DNA from: Levilactobacillus tongjiangensis
GTDB taxonomy: Bacteria; Bacillota; Bacilli; Lactobacillales; Lactobacillaceae
Assembly (NCBI RefSeq): GCF_003946345.1
Contig: NZ_RHNY01000001.1
Span: 164,469 to 228,468 of the forward strand
DNA: 64,000 nucleotides
Direction: 5' to 3'
Positions 61,675 to 64,000 of this stretch are shown in pieces. The first letter of the stretch is position 1, and every line of letters begins with the position of its first letter. The notes under the pieces are model-generated. The model did no database searches. It was not told the DNA's origin and saw nothing but the letters and a program-made list of their open reading frames with translations. The translations under genes and the position numbers were made by a program.

Positions 61675-61858
61675 CGATTGGCTGGGCAGGGCGCCGCCCT
61701 GTGGGGCAGACCTGGGAGCCAAAGGGCGGTCTCCCAGGCGCCTTGGAACCTCGCTCAAACCCGCGAGTTTCCAAGGCCGGCCCGTGGTCTAAGACCGGGT
61801 AAACCGCCCGCCCTAAGACCACCTTCACTGGGCTCTGCCCTGCCCAGCCAAGCGCTAC
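61675..61858 (-). repeat. Structured intergenic repeat, type I, copy L
   Basis: In sense: P2 ggtcttagg..., gggccggcc, P3 ccttggaaactcgc/gcgaggttccaagg, P4 cctgggag/ctcccagg, tgccccacagg. Here gggc/gccc replaces gggac/gtccc as in copy H. It ends about 68 bp upstream of the 61005-61607 gene, in its probable leader. Confidence 0.87.
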
Positions 61859-62218
61859 CGTGGATGTATGATGCCATTGGATGCGTGAACCCACGGTGGC
61901 GATTGGTCTGGTGGGAGTTGCTAGCAGCTGGTGAAGTCAGTTTGCTCGGTTGAATTTCTAGTATCTTTAAACAGTGTTAGTTTTCCTAATGATGCGGGTG
62001 ATTATTCTCTGCTAACTATGCGTGGCGTTCATTGCTTCTTTAGTGTTATGACCGGGATAGATGGATCTGCCACGCTTGCGTCTTCACTAATTAATAATTA
62101 AATGACGTTGTTATTAATATTGAAGCATTATTTATGGGGTGCTGACAAGCGTTTGATGTCAAAAATCGTGAAATACTTGGGAGTTTTTGCGGTTACTAAT
62201 CATTTTACAGTAAGTATG

Positions 62219-62420
62219 GTACAATCAGAGTACATAGAGAACTTTCTGGTGAAACCAAACTGGACGTGGTTTGGCAGGCTGACATCACTGTGCGCGGGTA
62301 GGTCAATCGAGACAATGCTGGCCGTGATGGTCACCTTCATGGTGTGTTTCCATGAATCTTTGATTGAGCGAACGCCGATATCAAGGAGGGGGCGCCTAGC
62401 GACTCTTCCTTTTTGTTACT
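62219..62420 (+). ncRNA. Candidate structured leader or small RNA before the 62470 gene
   Basis: An extended -10 (tggtacaat, 62216-62224) precedes about 190 nt with stems aaacca/tggttt and caatc/gattg and a terminator-like end (aagga/tccttttt, 62382-62417). It stops 50 bp before the small gene's start. It may be an attenuator or riboswitch, of no type I know. The 61859-62218 part holds nothing clear. Confidence 0.4.
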
Positions 62421-62469
62421 CACGCCGTGCACCACCGAAATGTCGAATGAATATAGGAGTGAACAAATT

Positions 62470-62736
62470 TTGCATATCTTTAGAGATGAAAACGGGATTC
62501 GTCTGGTCGTTTCCCACCAGCTCGGACATTACGCCGTCCATTTCGCGAACTACGCCCCAGAACAAGAATTCGTGAACTACGAGTTAAGTCGCGATAAGCA
62601 TGGCCGTTATCATCTGACCATTGAGAAATCGAACTTACGTGAATTAGCCCAACCAGTTTTCCAAAAGGAACTGGTCTTCGGTGACTTAGGCGACAGCCTG
62701 AACCCCGTTGAAGGCGTAACCTTAATGTTGATTTAG
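62470..62736 (+). CDS. Hypothetical small protein
   Basis: An 88-residue protein (LVVSHQLGHYAVHFANYAPE, then LSRDKHGRYHLTIEK). TTG at 62470 lies 10 nt after aggag; an ATG at 62440 has no Shine-Dalgarno. No membrane or signal segment. Family unknown. Confidence 0.6.
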   Translation: MHIFRDENGIRLVVSHQLGHYAVHFANYAPEQEFVNYELSRDKHGRYHLTIEKSNLRELAQPVFQKELVFGDLGDSLNPVEGVTLMLI

Positions 62737-62742
62737 GGTGAA

Positions 62743-62772
62743 GCACTGTGATCTGAGATCATGGTGTTTTTT
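62743..62772 (+). terminator. Terminator after the 62470 gene
   Basis: Arms cactgtgatc and gatcatggtg with G-U pairs, then six T. Confidence 0.65.
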
Positions 62773-62783
62773 AATTTGACGAT

Positions 62784-62824
62784 CAAAAAGGGATTCAGAC
62801 GACTTTAACGTGTCTGAATCCCTG
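62784..62824 (-). terminator. Terminator after the DinJ-like fragment
   Basis: Arms agggattcagac and gtctgaatccct enclose a 14-nt loop; five T follow on the minus strand. Confidence 0.8.
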
Positions 62825-62927
62825 TACTGTATAGCCGTCTAATTGATGGTTTAAACCAATTTAGAATTAATTCGAAATCGTTTCTTTTTGAGCTTTTTCC
62901 AATTTCGCAAGAACATATTCGATGCGC

Positions 62928-63089
62928 TTAATCATTAGTATAGCCGTCCGGGTCATCGAGAATTTTCATGAATTTATCGATTGAAACTATTGTGGTTTCG
63001 CCATTTTTGACTTCCTTTAAGGCTTGCTTGAAATCTGCAGCTAGCGTGTCATTGGTTGGTTTGAAAGGCAGTCCGTTTTCTTTGATCAT
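62928..63089 (-). pseudogene. Truncated RelB/DinJ-type antitoxin fragment
   Basis: A 53-residue frame from ATG 63089 (aggagg 9 nt upstream). NGLPFKPTNDTLAAD and a late SIDKFMKIL match the C-terminal half of RelB/DinJ antitoxins, but the N-terminal ribbon-helix-helix is missing. A 22-codon frame (62867-62935, ATG overlapping the end) follows where a toxin would begin. Both look like remnants, or a small functional leftover, since the Shine-Dalgarno is strong. Confidence 0.5.
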
Positions 63090-63412
63090 GGTTGCTAACC
63101 TCCTATTGGTGTCATCTGGTGGAAATTTTATCACCGTTTGTTACGAAGTCATAGTGCATCGACTTTTGTTTCGTCTAATTCACGACTTGATTAATGATTT
63201 GTAATGGCGTTGGCAATCGTGTTTTAGTGACTGAATTTTATGGCGGGTTGATTGTTGTTGGCAGTAGGATTAGTCCAAGTACGCAGTGGTTTCTTGAAGC
63301 CAGTAACTGTTAACGGTTAATTCAATTGCGGCTAATCAGCCGCTACATTGTGGTTAACGGGAGAATGGTTTATTCTTAAATTAAATAAGTGTGATTATTG
63401 GAGGAGATTGCG
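63090..63412. other. Gene-free stretch
   Basis: 323 bp before the membrane-protein gene. Only a short ttaacggttaa palindrome near 63309 is noticeable; no gene is seen. Confidence 0.5.
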
Positions 63413-63796
63413 ATGCGGCGCTATCTACGCGGACTCATGCCATTAGTAATTAGTCTGTTAGTGATTAATTTTAAACTCGACGTTTCAGGGGTTGAGCCAG
63501 TTTGGACCTGGTGGAGTCTTTATCTATTGCTCAACTATGGCTTGTTTTTCCCATCGGTGGACGGCTGGTTACGGACTGGGAGTGTGAAGCAAATCAAGCA
63601 GTTTCACCCTAAGTCAGATCAGGAAGCCATGCGGTTGGGAGCCAATTACGCCAATACTGGGCACACGGGTGTCGGGCGGATTGGTGATGCCAGCGGTGAT
63701 AGTCGGTTAAGTAACTGGGGGACCGATTTTATTCTGCGCCTGTTGATTATCTGGTTTGGTGTGTTTTGGTATCTATGGTTGAAGCTAAAGAAGTAA
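63413..63796 (+). CDS. Membrane protein, unknown
   Basis: A 127-residue protein with an N-terminal pair of helices (LMPLVISLLVINFKL, WWSLYLLLNYGLFF), a hydrophilic loop (about 55-100) and a C-terminal helix (ILRLLIIWFGVFWYLW). ATG at 63413 is 8 nt after ggagg. No family is recognised. Confidence 0.7.
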   Translation: MRRYLRGLMPLVISLLVINFKLDVSGVEPVWTWWSLYLLLNYGLFFPSVDGWLRTGSVKQIKQFHPKSDQEAMRLGANYANTGHTGVGRIGDASGDSRLSNWGTDFILRLLIIWFGVFWYLWLKLKK

Positions 63797-63926
63797 GATG
63801 TGCTTAGGCGGTTTGAATTAGGCCGACTCTAACTGCTTGTTGTTTAGCAAACGGCTAAAATCAGTCTGAGTTTTGAGAAATGTATTTACTAAAAGAATGA
63901 ATTTCAGTCAAGCGCTGACCCTCTGT

Positions 63927-63987
63927 TATGATCCCTCTGTGGTTGTCAGATGAAATAATATAATTCATCTGACAATGACGGAGGGAT
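63927..63987 (+). promoter_or_regulatory. Promoter and long hairpin covering the next gene's ribosome-binding site
   Basis: A tatgat -10 (63927-63932) is followed by a near-continuous inverted repeat: atccctc...ttgtcagatgaa pairs with ttcatctgacaa...gagggat. The right arm contains the Shine-Dalgarno ggaggg of the gene starting at 63994. The inner perfect 12-bp arms may alternatively be an operator. Confidence 0.6.
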
Positions 63988-63993
63988 TTTCGT

Positions 63994-64000
63994 ATGCCAA
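63994..64000 (+). CDS. Start of a gene cut by the window edge
   Basis: ATG at 63994 lies 8 nt after ggaggg, the spacing used by most genes here. Only the first two codons (Met-Pro) are inside the window, so the product cannot be named. Confidence 0.55.

Noticed and set aside
2465..61858. Interpretation of the type I repeats as simple terminators
   Set aside because: They lack U-tracts, occur in both orientations relative to genes, and are far larger than the terminators that already exist beside them.
61460..61894. Open frames on both strands over repeat L
   Set aside because: Same reason; composition is that of the repeat, no Shine-Dalgarno.
62102..62575. 157-codon frame over the leader of the 62470 gene
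   Set aside because: Runs through the likely leader RNA and terminator and has no ribosome-binding site.
1..64000. CRISPR arrays, insertion sequences or prophage genes
   Set aside because: No regularly spaced repeats, transposase motifs or phage structural genes were seen; the dispersed repeats carry no coding sequence.

Overview
The window reads as chromosomal DNA of a low-to-mid-GC lactic acid bacterium, most likely a Levilactobacillus close to L. brevis. The best taxonomic marker is the gene at 56733-58103, whose start and mature N-terminal half match the L. brevis SlpA-type S-layer family. Supporting signs are Gram-positive Shine-Dalgarno sites about 8 nt before ATG, GTG or TTG starts, a T-box, a TPP riboswitch, a LexA/DinR-type SOS box and short intergenic terminators. 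I saw no rRNA, tRNA, CRISPR array, prophage or intact insertion sequence. This identification rests on recalled family resemblance, not on a search.

Layout. 0-8.6 kb: a UspA fragment, PEBP protein, M20 deacylase, potassium channel, aldo/keto reductase, GNAT and a T-box-controlled NhaC-type antiporter. 8.6-13.9 kb: a divergent DtxR-like regulator and a tandem duplication of an Nramp (MntH)-UspA gene pair. 13.9-17.8 kb: purine genes (purA-guaC, divergent purB). 17.8-29 kb: hydrolases, a tyrosine phosphatase, a secreted S53 peptidase, membrane proteins, a glycosylase gene with a nonsense mutation, glpK and a HicAB toxin-antitoxin pair. 29-33 kb: a DUF368 protein, a candidate type I toxin-antitoxin locus with a broken second copy, and an RlmD-type methyltransferase. 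33.9-39.1 kb: a FetAB exporter, an SDR and the TPP-riboswitch-controlled thiM-thiD-thiE salvage operon. 39.6-41.6 kb: an SOS mutagenesis operon (UvrX-like polymerase, small protein, YolD-like protein). 42.8-58.1 kb: a surface-protein island (CAP protein, several secreted proteins, two broken MucBP/DUF5776 proteins, S-layer protein), with a sigma factor-DUF1659-DUF2922 operon and a LysR/aminotransferase pair inside it. 58-64 kb: small regulators and hypotheticals.

The most striking feature is not a gene. Nine intergenic copies of a roughly 180-195 bp element occur at 2.5, 33.8, 36.5, 43.9, 48.5, 49.7, 50.1, 52.0 and 61.8 kb, with three shorter relatives at 5.9, 6.1 and 33.5 kb. They fold into the same multi-helix structure. 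The helices are kept by paired base changes between copies, while the junction sequences stay nearly fixed. This is the pattern of a selected RNA (or cruciform DNA) fold. I do not recognise the family, and no transposase or reverse transcriptase is nearby. One copy lies inside the leader of the thiamine operon.

Two further dispersed RNA-like families stand out. One is a 3'-UTR element found just after the stop codon, and before the terminator, of three unrelated genes. The other is a chain of C-rich-loop hairpins downstream of an alpha/beta hydrolase. Several genes are freshly damaged by single events (a nonsense codon at 26133, an amber codon at 53770, a 5-bp duplication at 55781), which fits turnover of surface and repair genes in this strain.
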